From Tubiluchus corallicola (taxonomy: Eukaryota > Priapulida > Priapulimorpha > Priapulimorphida > Tubiluchidae): 64,000 nucleotides of DNA. The stretch lies in NCBI GenBank assembly GCA_030141605.1, contig JAQGDQ010000519.1, forward strand, positions 90,991-154,990, written 5' to 3'. Position numbers and translations under genes: made by a program. The notes under the pieces are model-generated. The model saw only the letters and a program-made list of their open reading frames with translations. It ran no database searches and was not told the DNA's origin. Shown here one piece after another: positions 47,592 to 59,861 of this stretch (the first letter of the stretch is position 1; every line of letters starts with the position of its first letter).

Positions 47592-49608
47592 TGATTCCGG
47601 GAAAGAGTTACATGGCGGCTGACTGCATCGTATTTATAGCTTAGCCAAGAGCTGTAATACGAAACATGTCAGTAGTGGATAAAATCATCTACACTTAACC
47701 ATAGCAAACGAAAAATTTCGGCAAAAAACAATTATAAAGGTCGCCAATATCAATGGCGAATAAAATTAATGTTAATATGTAATACACTTTCCAAGTGAAA
47801 AGGCAAACAGTAACAAATCTGTGCAAATCGGTTTTTCTTATACAAAATTGTCTTTTTTCACCACTTTTCCAACATTGCATGTTTTTAATATTTTTGCTTA
47901 AAACACAAAAAATACTTTTTGTTCCAATTATTTTTTAAACTCATCAGTTAGTGTAGTACAGAATGATATCGTCGCCAAGTAATCAATTTTTCATTTCTCC
48001 GCCATTTTTTTTTGAAATATATTGTAACAAAAATGTTTAAAAACCCCCATGCTGTATTTGCTTACTTATATTTTATATAAATAAATTTATATTTTCTGAT
48101 CATTTATATTAATAATTCTGCCGACTGGATAGTTTAGAAGGAAAAAATTCTCTGCACTGTAATACATGTAAGGCTTGTGTTCAGATATGTAAAAATAGAT
48201 CAATTAAGCTTTTTTGTTTCTTCAAACTTACAAAAAATGAACCATGAAAGGTTTTTAGCTGAAATTTAGTTTTTTATGAAAATGCGTAAAAATAGGTCTA
48301 CCGTTTTCAATGCACGTGTTTCAATTATTAGCATTTCTTTACGTTAATGCGTTTGATAAATTCGTTATTTGTACTAAAATATATTAAGACTTCCTTGTGA
48401 AAACAGTAAAAAAGAAGCCACTTTGCAAGCTTTGTTAACGTAGAAAATAAGCTTACTTATTTCTTATGCTGTTGAGCGCACTATACTGAGTAGTAAGTTG
48501 AATACTATACTGAGTATGTCTGAGTTCAACGATTGTGACTGTGTGATTTTGATTTTTCGCTTAAAATACTGAAATATTTTCCAATCTTTGTGCTTAATTA
48601 TAATATCTGTGTCGCCTTGAATATATGGCGTGGTTAATGGTTGTGTTTACAACGCCATGCTTACATGATGCATTTTGTGATAATAATGTTCAATTCCAAG
48701 AAAGCAATGAGAATTAAATCCTGAAATTACTAATAAACGAATAACGCTACATACGAAAGTAAGTGTCTGCGTTTATAGAGTTAAATTACCTAAACTAGCG
48801 TAGACTGTTGTAGGTTGGTTTAAAATTTCTTTTCTTTCATCTACCCGTATGTAAAAGACAGTACAGTACACACGCAGATTTGTTGATATCTTATAGCTCT
48901 CTGTTGTAGGCTGTATGCAATATATATAAATGTACAAGATAAATTAGTAAAAATGAAATGAGCTGTTACTAGTAGCGCGTTTCATTGGCATAAGTGTGTA
49001 CAGCATATAGAACGAGGATTATGATAATTATTGCAGTCATCGGGTATGAGAGCTTGCTTATTTAAAATGATAATGTAGGTCGATTCGTCTGTTGCCGTGT
49101 GCACAGGTTTACTGCATTATAGCCGCGTTGTCTTTAAATTATGTATCTATATCATAAAGTGGAAGAGATTTACCATTCTTATGGAAATATTGCAATGGGA
49201 TTTATAGAATTACTGTGTGGCATGTCAGTAGTGGGTGACCAGTTTGCTTATCGTAATAGTAGATAGTATTTTAAGAATAATTTGGGCCCGGTTTGTTCTT
49301 CGATTCGATGGCGAAACTATATTTTTCCCGTGGATTTAGTAAAATGTATTAGTAAGGTTTCAGATTAGGTTTTTCTTTCTTTGAAATGGAGAAATTGTCG
49401 ATTAGGTATTAGTCTGCCAATATAATTCATTTAGGATTTAAATTTATGCTGCGTTTGTCAAGTAGCTCTTAGCAAGCAATAGGCGAACTTACTCGCAATG
49501 CGTAAGCGTGAGAAATAATAAAAAAATGGCCTGGGTCATACATAATTATTACATTACTAAAATATTTTTATTTATTTATATTATTTATTATCAGTAGTAA
49601 AAACAAAT
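47592..49608. other. AT-rich stretch without recognised features
   Basis: No ORF with coding character, no transposon ends and no RNA gene found. Confidence 0.5.
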
Positions 49609-49765
49609 AGCCCCTCCTCTCTCTCTCTCTCTCTCTCTCCGTCCTTCCCTCCCCTCTCTCTCTTTCTCTCTCTCTCTCTTTCTTTCTTTCTCTCTCTCTC
49701 TCTCCCCCTCATCTCCCTCCCCCCTCTCTCTCTTTCCCTGCCTTTCATCCCTTTGCCCTCCCGTT
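49609..49765. repeat. (CT)n microsatellite
   Basis: CTCTCT with CCC interruptions. It yields Arg/Glu-rich phantom ORFs on the minus strand. Confidence 0.95.
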
Positions 49766-49902
49766 CTGTGTCGACTTTGCAAATGTACTTTGATTTTTTC
49801 AGTTTATTAATAATATTTTTACCAATGCAACATAATTGCACTTGTACATTTTTTATACTATACTTATTACAGTAAGTTTTGCTATAGTTATTTCATTCGC
49901 TT

Positions 49903-50178
49903 TCACGAACCCTCTCTAACCTGTTTCCTTTGCGCTTTGCGACTCATTAGACACATACCCATAATAGAATTGTTCGCAATACTAACAAACGATTTGTGAT
50001 TGTATTTTGGTCGAAAAATGTCTTTAATTTTGTGCGTTAAACCAGAGACGGGATAAAATTTTCCGTATTTGATAATAAAAATGTGACTGCTTGCATTTTT
50101 ATACTGAGTATAATGTCCCGTAGTATTATAGATACGCCCCTCGCGTTTTTTACGATTCGGTTCCGCCCTCTTCACCAA
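49903..50178 (-). CDS. Unidentified open frame, possibly an exon
   Basis: The frame is open from beyond 50210 to a TGA at 49903, with no ATG at its start. It contains KREGRIYNTTGHYTQYKN and HIFIIKYGKFYPVSGLTHKI. Composition looks protein-like and is not repeat-derived, but no family is recognised. It could be a terminal exon or an old transposon fragment. A TTAACTCTTTGGCGCGC sequence at about 50214 resembles a TTAA-type transposon end beside it. Confidence 0.25.
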   Translation of the reverse strand: MVKRAEPNRKKREGRIYNTTGHYTQYKNASSHIFIIKYGKFYPVSGLTHKIKDIFRPKYNHKSFVSIANNSIMGMCLMSRKAQRKQVREGS

Positions 50179-51240
50179 ATAGCCACTGGTCAGCCGAAAA
50201 GAAAAACAGCTTATTAACTCTTTGGCGCGCTACAGCCAGCAGGATATTCAACAAAAACGTGAAAACCAGTTACTATTTTAAGAGCTAACTCTACACCCAA
50301 TCCCACAGCCGTTGGTCAGTAACCCTTGTTTCTTTGTCCGTGTGAAGAAAAGTGACCACTCGTTTTGTGGTAGGGCAGCTGTTTTGCTGATACAATGGTC
50401 AGTTTTCCGTGTAGAGAAGGTTGCTATTTATTATGTACAGTAGTCATTTTATCACGTGATCTCATTACGTCTCGGGCATTAGTGTGTCCCTCAGGAGTGG
50501 CCAGTCGGAACAGCAGTTAATGCAGGAATCTATACGATCTGGGAATGAGTGGGGATGCGTCCAGAAAATCGGGGAATTAGGGAAAATGCAAAATGGTCAA
50601 TGACATAAATGATTTACGGAAACTAGGTAAACATTTTAGCTAATTAATTTTCTAAATTATTTACTTTTAGGACGGTATTAAATATTTCCTAATTGGGATG
50701 AAATGTAATATAATTGTGTTTGTTGAACAATTCAATTCAATTCATTTATTAACTCCTCAAGAATTAACAAAATATAGTATTAGGAATACATGCAATGTTA
50801 CGTAACAAAGGAGAAGGGCAGTGAAGAACACGTAGGTTATCTAGTCAGCCACCCCTAAATAGCAACGATTAAGTAAAATTAATTTTGGCACCGTTTTCAA
50901 TTTAAATTTGAATTCTATTCACGTGTGTAATTGGCAATTAAATGATGGGAAACGCAATATTGTAGAACATTATAATTTAAATAACCAAAAATTTACAATT
51001 CTAAAATACTGTGAATATGCGAAGCAAACAAAATCAACATTTTTAAATTTTTTTGCGTACAGTTTGCTATACATCACGAGAGATCCGATTTCAATAAAAC
51101 GTTTATTTTAACTACAGGAAAATAGGTACGTTTAATGTAGAATTTAAATTGTCTAGTTTTTAACGATTTTTGTCAAAACATGAACGTTGTTTTTTAGTTT
51201 TTTCATTTTAGTATTAAGCAATTTACAACAAGCTTTGAGT
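50179..51240. other. Unassigned stretch with a probable LINE 3' end
   Basis: ATTCATTTATTAACTCCTC at 50740-50760 and the following 110 bp resemble a minus-strand LINE 3' end. Otherwise no gene was found. Confidence 0.35.
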
Positions 51241-51253
51241 TAATATACTTATG

Positions 51254-51850
51254 AATTATGAATTTATTCCACAGCAACTCAAACATACATATAAATTGTT
51301 ATTACATTGAAAAAAAATAAACTATGCGAGTTACTGTGAGGAGAAGGAAGGAGCATTGAGCTTTCGAGCCCTCCTCCAGATAAGTGAAACAATTAACATT
51401 GCATAGTATTTTCATCAGTTATAATTTACATTAGAACAAAATAAGTTTTGTTAGTAACTTAAGATCAGAATGAGTAAAATTGTGAGTTAATTATACCGGT
51501 GTAGTAGGTAATTCTTTGATACTTCTTTAAATTGATAAAGATTAAGAGTTTTCATTTCACATGGAAATGATGACCATATTTTAATAGCATTATGTTTTGA
51601 TGACTGTTTCATTCTATTTGTTTTTGGAAGAGGGAGTACATAGTTTCCGACTGAATATCTTGTGTAATGATCATGTTGATTTGAAACTGGACTAAAGTAT
51701 GACTGAAAAGCTGGTGGAAGTAGTGAATTATGATACTGATACATGAAATGAAGACAATACATGTCATATATTTCTTTCACTTTAAGAGTTTTAACAAACA
51801 AGTAAATTATATTACCCATCACTAGGCATATCATCATTATATATTTTATA
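51254..51850 (-). pseudogene. 5'-truncated LINE with ORF2 C-terminus
   Basis: The minus frame 51487-51837 reads YDMYCLHFMYQYHNSLLPPA, HDHYTRYSVGNYVLPLPK and AIKIWSSFP, a typical LINE ORF2 C-terminus. The 3' UTR matches 33796-34255. No catalytic domain remains. Confidence 0.85.
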
Positions 51851-52082
51851 GTATTATTGTAAGACTAGTGTATTGATAAAGGAGATACACATGAACCATT
51901 AAATCTATTTTTCATCATTTAGTAACCATTGTAAAATGTCATCGTTATTATGTTTGAACAGCTAATTCACCAGCTGTGGTGATCTATCTTTTCCTAAGCA
52001 TATTTCACGAGGCCCTAATATGTACTCAGGTGAACGCATGTACACATATTTAACGGGAGTATTTTGACATCAAACCTTAAAT

Positions 52083-52264
52083 ATATAATGATGATATGCC
52101 TAGTGATGGGTAATATAATTTATATGTCTGTTAATATCCCAGAAATCTAACTTACTTGTTTGTTAAAACTCTTAAAGTGAAAGAAATATATGACATGTAT
52201 TGTCTTCATTTCATGTATCAGTATCATAATTCACTACTTCCACCAGCTTTTCAGTCATACTTTA
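52083..52264 (+). mobile_element. Inverted partial copy of the adjacent LINE
   Basis: This is the opposite-strand counterpart of 51686-51845 (shared GATGATATGCCTAGTGATGG and TATGACATGTATTGTCTTCA), with a 32-bp insertion, and is separated from it by about 237 bp. The pair forms a hairpin-capable inverted repeat. The large overlap does not fit simple 5' inversion by twin priming. Confidence 0.8.
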
Positions 52265-52796
52265 GTATTTGATACTATATATTTAGTATACTATCAAGGC
52301 TGTAGTTAACATTTTTTTCATTAGCACTGTCAAACCTTTGGCAAGAGATTCTACTAATCATTTTTTAATTGTTCTTTGCCCGGCAGAAGAATTTTTCCGT
52401 AAGCAGCTCTCGTTATTTCCCTGCTAATTTCAAGACAAGAAAATTAATGATTTTCGGAATGCGGCAAAAATTGTCTTCGGCGAACCCGGATGTAATTTAA
52501 TATCTCCACTTCCGTTGCTGCTGAGAGGGTGAATAGAGTGACATAGCATGGAACGCGACTCTGGCTAAATTTTAAGCCGTCCCTTTTCGAAAAACTAGTA
52601 TAATGAGGAGGTGATGAAGCTTGAAGTAGTTTGGACCAATCATGACAGATAAGCAGTGGAGGCGTGACAGTATTACAATGCTGCAGTGTAGAGGTTGCAT
52701 AATTGCAGCGTTGAGATTTTTTTGTAAAATTCAAGGGTGATGGTTTAAACTTAATTATCACGTTTCTGCATTAATTACAACATAACGTGTTTTACG
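52265..52796. other. No gene recognised
   Basis: The minus frame at 52444-52761 has no motif or splice context. Confidence 0.45.
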
Positions 52797-53196
<400 letters not shown>

Positions 53197-53410
53197 TAGA
53201 TATTTTATTTCTGAAAATCAAATTTCCAACACGAAAATTACAAACTCGACGCATACCCGATGGTTTTATCAGCGGGCAGAGCTCGGGTAATGATTTCCAG
53301 ATCATACTAACAATTTGACTCAACATAGCTGCACAAGGTATATACACAGATATACAAATTTAGTTGTAAACTCTATGAAGCGAAAAAACTATTTACTAAG
53401 CATTTGTACC
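53197..53410 (-). mobile_element. LINE 3' end with (TCTA)n tail, copy C
   Basis: Identical in structure to 39665-39900: the same [17 protein letters not shown] coding remnant and 3' end. Truncated at about 53410 (5' side). Confidence 0.85.
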
Positions 53411-54442
53411 CCAATAGTAAAATTTCGCAGTTTTTATTACACTAATTTGCAAGATTTTCATCTGCAAATTTCATTTTATTTTAACATTTATTTTTTCATT
53501 TTTATTCATTCATAAACAGAAGGACGAATTCATAAGATAGATTCATTGGCCATTCTCTGATGCTATCTTTCTCGTGACTAACTAACTAATCCCCGATTTA
53601 GCAGTGAATTCGTAAGAACATTCTAAGCGAAGTTCGAAAGGACATATTGTCATACTTAAGTGGTATTTATTAAGCGATCTAACGAAACTTCACGAAAAAA
53701 TTTTACGAAAGTTAAGTTCAGAAGTTGACTTAAATTACACTTAACTCTGCGATTCTCCGTAAAAACAATCTTGACAGAAAAGTGTTAGTAAGATCGTTGA
53801 TAAATCCGTTTCATAATCTTTGGATTATAACTATAAAAAAGTGCAGATAATAACTTTTTTTCGGTTTAAAGATGCACCGTAACTTGTAAAATACGCCGCC
53901 ATTTGCCAACATTTGGTGCTAGACGTCTTGTATGTGACGCGAGAGGAAAGTGTTTTTGCTCTGATCTCATCACAAAATTCGCTGCTAAAAGTGGAAACAT
54001 TTGGAGCAATTTTGTTAAATTTCGTTGCACCATTTTAATCCATTTCTTTAAATAACGATGCCAATTTTAATGTAATATTAATTTTTCAGAAATAATAAAT
54101 TATTGTGACACGTCAAGAAACTGATTATAAATACGTCAAGCGTATATACCCGTCCCGTTAAACTAGTAAATGTATGCAGAGAGAACAATTCAAGTAACAC
54201 AGAAGGTATAACTTAATCTTCCTGACTTAAGCTGTGCTCAAGAATCACTGTCATTATCAGAACACGCTCACAAGTGAAGGCTTAATGTACTCGAATCAAA
54301 AACCAACGTGGGAAAGACATGAACGTTATGTTTACATCAGAGTTGAACCACGTTTGAAAAAACTCTCCCGAAATAAAAATTTCAAAAAACGAGCCTGCAG
54401 TGAGAAAGCGGTTTGCTGTTAGAGGCTTCATTCTATACTGTA
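53411..54442. other. No gene recognised
   Basis: AT-rich. The plus frame at 54234-54422 lacks motifs. Confidence 0.45.
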
Positions 54443-54942
54443 TAGGTTTTACACGTCAAATGTAGACACAGGAAAGTTCAAATGTGACTTAGGTAAGCCA
54501 AATGTAGACATAGGAATTTCGAATGTGTTTTGGTAACTCAAATGTGACTTAGGTAAGTCAAATGTAGATGCAGTACTTTGAATAAATCGATAATTAAGTT
54601 ATTTTAAGTGCAAATTAGAAAAAGATAAACCAAAGATAGTGCATCTATTAGTAGGCCTATAACATTGTTATTTTAACTTAGGAGCAATTATTAAATTGAA
54701 ATTAAAGAAGATTAAATTTAACATCCTTGAACATTAACACCTATCCACATTTGAGATACCAATGTCACATTTGACTTGACATGTATCTACATTTGAATTA
54801 CCAAAAACGCTTAAGATTTCTTGAAAACCATTGCTAACACATTTGAACTGCCAAAGTCTACATTAGAGTTACCAAGACACATTTGAATTACCTGAATCTA
54901 CATTTGAGTTAACGCAGGTTTACATTTGACATGTAAAACCTA
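54443..54942. mobile_element. TA-flanked MITE with TCAAATGTAGAC subterminal repeats, copy A
   Basis: Inverted ends TAGGTTTTACACGTCAAATG and TAGGTTTTACATGTCAAATG are flanked by TA on both sides. Inside each end, several copies of a motif close to GTCAAATGTAGACATAGG occur in tandem. It is 500 bp with no ORF. A longer copy, inverted, lies at 62402-63108. Confidence 0.85.
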
Positions 54943-55559
54943 TAGTATACGTCTATATAAAGACGGTCTGTTAAAATACATTTTTCCTCAGAAATATGAA
55001 CGTTTTTTCTGTCTTGCAGTCGATTTTAAGTCGAGAGTGTAAAATAAGTTGTGGAACTTTGTAAATAGGCCTGTAGTTAAGTAAAAAAAGGTAAAACTGT
55101 AAAAATTTTGCAGATGCAATGAACCCTTACGTATCTTGGCGTTCAGAACAGGATAAGTGTGGAAATGTACATGTAAACGTATGAATCAACAACTTATACA
55201 ATGTTATCAGCTATCAGTCATTACAAATCAGTTTTTCGTGTTTTGATTATCCTGCTTATATACAAAATTTGTTTCTTCAACGAATTTATAAATAAAAAAC
55301 GAAGCTTTATCAATAGAAATGGCGGCGTGAGAAGCCAGTCAGGCTGACAAAGTGGCTTCGCAAATGCGGAAAAATTAGAGATGATATTTCAAAGTTCTCC
55401 TCGGTGATGTTAAGATGGCGTCGGTTATGTAGCACTCAAGCAGATTGAGTTTATAAAGAAACCCCCTCATCATTTATTGATCAATGATAGAGCGCACAAG
55501 CATTCTACTGCAGGAAAGAGTCAAACTGCACGAGACTGTTACCCAGGGAAAGAAAACAA
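54943..55559. other. Possible distal leader region of hunchback
   Basis: ATGGCGGCG at 55319 and AAGATGGCGTCGG near 55411 resemble metazoan promoter or 5' UTR sequence (AAGATGGCGGC motif). The hunchback coding exon has a splice acceptor, so a leader exon lies upstream. This assignment is speculative. Confidence 0.2.
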
Positions 55560-56105
55560 ATCATATAGACTTGCCATATTTGATGCTGACATTTGCTGTT
55601 GTTGTCGTCAATGGCGTTGTCGCTGCAGCTGCTGTTTTTTTGGTATATTTTAATCAATTTCAATTTTTTTCAATCCAGACGTGTTTTTTAATAATTTAAT
55701 CACTATGACATTGCATTAGTAGAGGGGGGGGGCACACATATAGACTTGCCATATTTCATGCTGACATTTGCTGTTGTTGTCGTCGATGGCGTTGTCGTTG
55801 CTGCTGCTGCTGTTACTGGTGCTGCTGTTGTTGTTTTTTTGTATGTTTTAATCAATTTCATTTTTGCCAATCCAGACGTATTTTTTAATAATTTAATCAC
55901 TATGACATTGCATTAGTAGATAGGGCACACATATAGACGTGCCATATTTGATGCTGACATTAGCTGTTGTCGTCGTCGTTGGCGTTGTCGCTGCTGCTGC
56001 TTTTGTTTTTTTTGTATGTTTTAATCAATTTCAATTTTTTTTGCAATCCAGACGTGTTTTTTAATAATTTAATCACCATGACATTGCTTTAGTAGATAGG
56101 GCCAC
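55560..56105. repeat. Three tandem copies of a 175-193 bp repeat
   Basis: ATATAGACTTGCCATATTTG starts copies at 55563, 55738 and 55931. Each contains a GTTGTCGTC/CTGCTGCTG tract of different length and ends in a TAATTTAATCACTATGACAT segment. The trinucleotide tract explains the length variation. Confidence 0.9.
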
Positions 56106-57140
56106 CAAGCTATGCCTCACTTTTTTAGCAATACGGCTTTAACTAGTCCATAGTTGATATTTTTTAAATTTTCGACTTTTCTAACTTTCTGTGTTCAACT
56201 CTATCTTTCTAGCTGCTGCTTCAAGCACGTGTAGAACAATTTACATGCAGGCAGACAAATAAGACAGGTTAGCAGATAAGCAAGCAGACAGGGCTCTAGA
56301 CATGCTGACAGACATATCATTATAGCATTTCATGTTTACTTGCCATAATACTAAGTCTGATTATTGCATTATTAAGCTCCTTATGCGTTTTTGTTTTCTG
56401 TGCATTATAAATCATTTACTTGATTTTAGAACCTTAGTGTGTTAAATAAAACAGGTTGTGTTTATGTAATAAAACAGACAAAGAATGGATCGGCCACTAT
56501 TCGTATGTTAAACTTCCTTTACTGTTTTTACGGAGTGGCTATTGATATTCATTAAAATGTTATGCAGAACGTATAAGTTACCTATCCTATTAGTTCTGCA
56601 ATATCGTTTCCTCTTTTCTTCGAATAAAATGGTACAAAAGCCAGGCTATCAGACAGGAAATACATGTCTATAGTTGTGTTTATTTGACAAACATTTGTAA
56701 TGCTGTCATCCATTTTCTCTGCAGTGTTGTAAGCTTTACATTAAGTGTAAGTGTTCTAGTATACATTAAGTGTAAGTGTTTCTATAATTATTGCAACATT
56801 TTCTTCTAAATGCTTGCAAGTCATGCTATAACAGGTTAGAAATTTGAATTTTTTAGTCTCATTTTAAAGATTGTTAAAACCACTGAACGCTACATAAATG
56901 TAAAATTAATAATGTAATTTTTTATTGCTTATAAAGTTGACATTAATTTATTTGCGTAAAAAACGAAAATAAAAACGTTCGACTTGTTTTCACGGTTTTG
57001 CTTTTTAAAAGTTTAAACAAAGATATCATTACTTTAGCATTCAGTTAGTTTGCTTTAGTTCACAATAATATAATGAAGCCAGATTAATTTTGTTACTTCT
57101 TATATTTTTGTTGACTGAAAATTAGCCAATTTGAAAAAAT
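56106..57140. other. No gene recognised
   Basis: AT-rich. A short direct repeat (ACATTAAGTGTAAGTGTT) lies near 56737-56780. No other feature. Confidence 0.5.
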
Positions 57141-57149
57141 GCCAGTCTG

Positions 57150-57220
57150 AACTAGGATTTGAACTAGAGACCTTCAGCTTATATGTCCAACTCCCGGGCC
57201 ACTAAACTACCAGCCCCTTG
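57150..57220 (-). mobile_element. tRNA-like SINE head
   Basis: The minus strand reads GGCTGGTAGTTTAGTGG (A-box region) and AGTTCAAATCCTAG (B box) about 35 nt apart, the spacing of a tRNA. No closed acceptor stem is evident, so a tRNA-derived SINE or pseudo-tRNA is more likely than a functional tRNA. Confidence 0.5.
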
Positions 57221-57639
57221 TGATAGTAGCTCACCAACTCTAAATACAAATATTTTGAAGTGGGTGAATTTAGTTTAGTTAGTGGTAATATAACAAAATA
57301 ATAAGATTAATGGTGCTAATTATATTATTTTACATATTTAAAAACACTAGAATAATCTTTTGGTAATGAATTAAGCGTTGGTATTCATATTCATTATTCA
57401 ATAAATTATTCAATAAATTAATATTCAATTTAAGACAAAATAAAGCTGCAGTTGTTAAATTTTTGGAAACACGAAAGTTTGAAAAAGTTGGCTTGAGCCT
57501 GGATTTAAACTCTAAAATAAAATCCTAGTAATTATTATCAATGGGTCGTTCTACGTTATTAAATTAGGGAATTAATTAAGGACTTAATTAGGACTTAATT
57601 AATTAAACTGTATTAAAACGGCATTTAAAGTTCATGGTC

Positions 57640-57705
57640 TAGTTGTCTTGGTATTGGACTTATATTCAAAAGCTCCCTGGTTCAAATCCAGGTCCGTACA
57701 GACTT
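57640..57705 (+). mobile_element. tRNA-like SINE head
   Basis: GGTCTAGTTGTCTTGGTAT (A-box region), a TTGGA/TTCAA arm with CTTATAT loop, and a perfect T-arm CCTGGTTCAAATCCAGG. The acceptor stem does not pair with the 3' flank. Probably a tRNA-derived SINE fragment; a tRNA gene cannot be fully excluded without folding. Confidence 0.45.
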
Positions 57706-58430
57706 TTTGGCGTTTTTCTTTCAGATTAAAGTATGAATTGATTTTTATTTGATTTTTTATACTGTCATTAATCTATGTAATAAAATAGCGTCCGTTTTAT
57801 TTGAGATTCAAAGCAAAAAGGAGCAACTGGCAGACCTAATTTATCTTTTTAAATGTTCAATAATGTAGTAATGTGACTGTTTTCACGTCTAACTTAACGT
57901 TAGTGACACGTTTTTGAAGCTTTTTTTATTACACACGTTCCCCGGATATCTCTCTGAAAGCCTTTGAGAGTTTAGTCCCCCTCTGTGATCTGTGGACGCC
58001 CAAGTATGTGTCCACCCTTGCGCGACTGACATGGCGACTGTGTAAAAATGGGTTCTGAGCCAATAAACTGAGCTAGGCACTCTAGGGAAATGCCGGCTTC
58101 AGTAACTCACTCTGCATTTCTGCCAATCAAATATTCCCACTGTGTTTCATCTCCTGCTAGCGCTACTGTACCAGCCCAGGCAAGACCACACACTCAGCGT
58201 GGGGGAGGAAGGGTTAGCGACCAAGAGAGAAATTAAATAAGCTGGGAAATAGAGCGAATGACAACTTCGAGAGTGGTTTAGCAATATCGCCAAAGTTAAC
58301 GAAAGAGTTTAGAGTTAAGAATATTTAATAGAAGAAGACCTTGTTTTATATCGAACATAATTGTTTAAGTATTTTTGATGCCTTCTCCAGTGCAATGCTT
58401 AGTTGTATTTTTTAACTTATATATATATAT
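57706..58430. other. Unassigned; GC-richer 57890-58300 may be a hunchback leader
   Basis: 58140-58260 is purine-rich and relatively GC-rich compared with its flanks, as promoters or 5' exons often are. No direct evidence. Confidence 0.2.
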
Positions 58431-58850
58431 ATAATAATCTTTATTTGCCGTTAAAATACATTGATAGTCACTGATAAAAACTTTACAGAGATGATCAATC
58501 AGTATTAGTTATTAAAAACTTACGCTACTAAAGGCAAATGTGTCAGTGCAATCTAAACTACTGTGCAGTAATGGAAAGTAACGACGAATAAAATCAAACA
58601 TATTTACAACTATGCACAAAAAGAAATTATGATTTAATTAATATGGCCGTGGATATATGAATTCTGAATTAGTGTGTATGTTGTCGTGCTGGTGCGATGG
58701 TATTTCATATCCGGTTAATATTAGTGATTTTAATTTTGTTTAAAATGCTGATATAGGGACTTGAGTATCATTTTTTACACAGAAGGTACCAGTATGAATA
58801 ATGGAAAATTTCTTTCAAATCCGCTCAAAGTTTTCGCTATCCTATTCGCA
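58431..58850 (-). mobile_element. LINE 3' remnant
   Basis: AATAATCTTTATTTGCCGTT (plus strand) is a reverse-complement LINE end with an AAAGATTATTA tail. ATATGGCC and ATTAGTGTGTATG blocks match the remnant at 34258-34800. No intact coding sequence. Confidence 0.5.
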
Positions 58851-59525
58851 TGTTAATTTCACTCTCTTCACTAATCATTAAATTGATAGGCCTGATGTTT
58901 TCAATATTTAGACAGTTTTACCAACGCTGTGTTAATATTATGTTAATGTTATGTTAAACGATTGCACCCTTGGTTAATCGCTTGGTGAATTTTCCAGCAA
59001 ACATTTTTGTTAAGCCTCTTGAGTGTCTTTTTAAACTGCCTTTTATTCACATTTTCAATTTTTTCCCTAAAACAATTTGAGAAACTTTTTGCACTACTAG
59101 AGTAGAAGTATATAGAGTAGAATAGCAGTATTTTAGTAAACCGAGAAGCCAGATTTCGTCTTGCCTGGTACTAAATTCGAAATAGAAGAAACGGATATTG
59201 GGTCGCTGCCTGGGAATTATGAAAAGAAAATTCCACAAGATCTTGTCACTGTTTTTGATAGTGGGGGCAGCAGGTGTGTTTAATGAGAATAGAAATCCTC
59301 TGTTTCCAACAAACAATTATAAATAATTCAACATGGATGTCGTTTTGGAGGTGTTTTGTATTAATGCACCTTTGCACAGGTGTCGCTTACATGAATATTC
59401 CTTGTTAAGAAAAACTGATCGTTAGAATCTGCAGTTTCTATGTTCTCTTGATCAATTTGTAAGTGCAGCGTGGTTGCTTGTCTGTAAACCGAATTGTCTG
59501 TTCAGTTTATAAGAATCATTTACTT

Positions 59526-59527
<2 letters not shown>

Positions 59528-59562
<35 letters not shown>

Positions 59563-59749
59563 ACTGCAAGAACTGAGAAGCAGAAAGAACAGAAATTCTT
59601 CCTGTAATAAACTGTAATAGCGTTTCGGATAATTTGGAAAGATAAAGATTTTGGAGTAAACGATTAGAAAAAGCTGCACGACACAGATCAGGTATAGCTC
59701 TACCAATAAGTGTGTATTTGTCGCGGATGCTTAATCTCGAAGTGCACAT
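59528..59749 (-). mobile_element. LINE ORF2 tail with (GAT)n
   Basis: The minus frame ends YLSKLSETLLQFITGRISVL...FLQL and runs into GAT triplets (plus-strand ATC at 59528-59561). Position and tail type match the other LINE ends here, but the protein match is weak. Confidence 0.4.
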
Positions 59750-59861
59750 TTATTTCGCTTGAACGCTGCTGAATGTGAGTTATTAATTGGCAATAGTTAT
59801 ATACCTGTCTTTGATTATTTATTGCAGGTAAGCAGGACAGTTTAGAAGTAAGTGAAACAGT

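Noticed and set aside
57640-57705. Functional tRNA gene
   Set aside because: T-arm and anticodon-like arm exist, but no acceptor stem pairing was found; kept as a SINE-like fragment.
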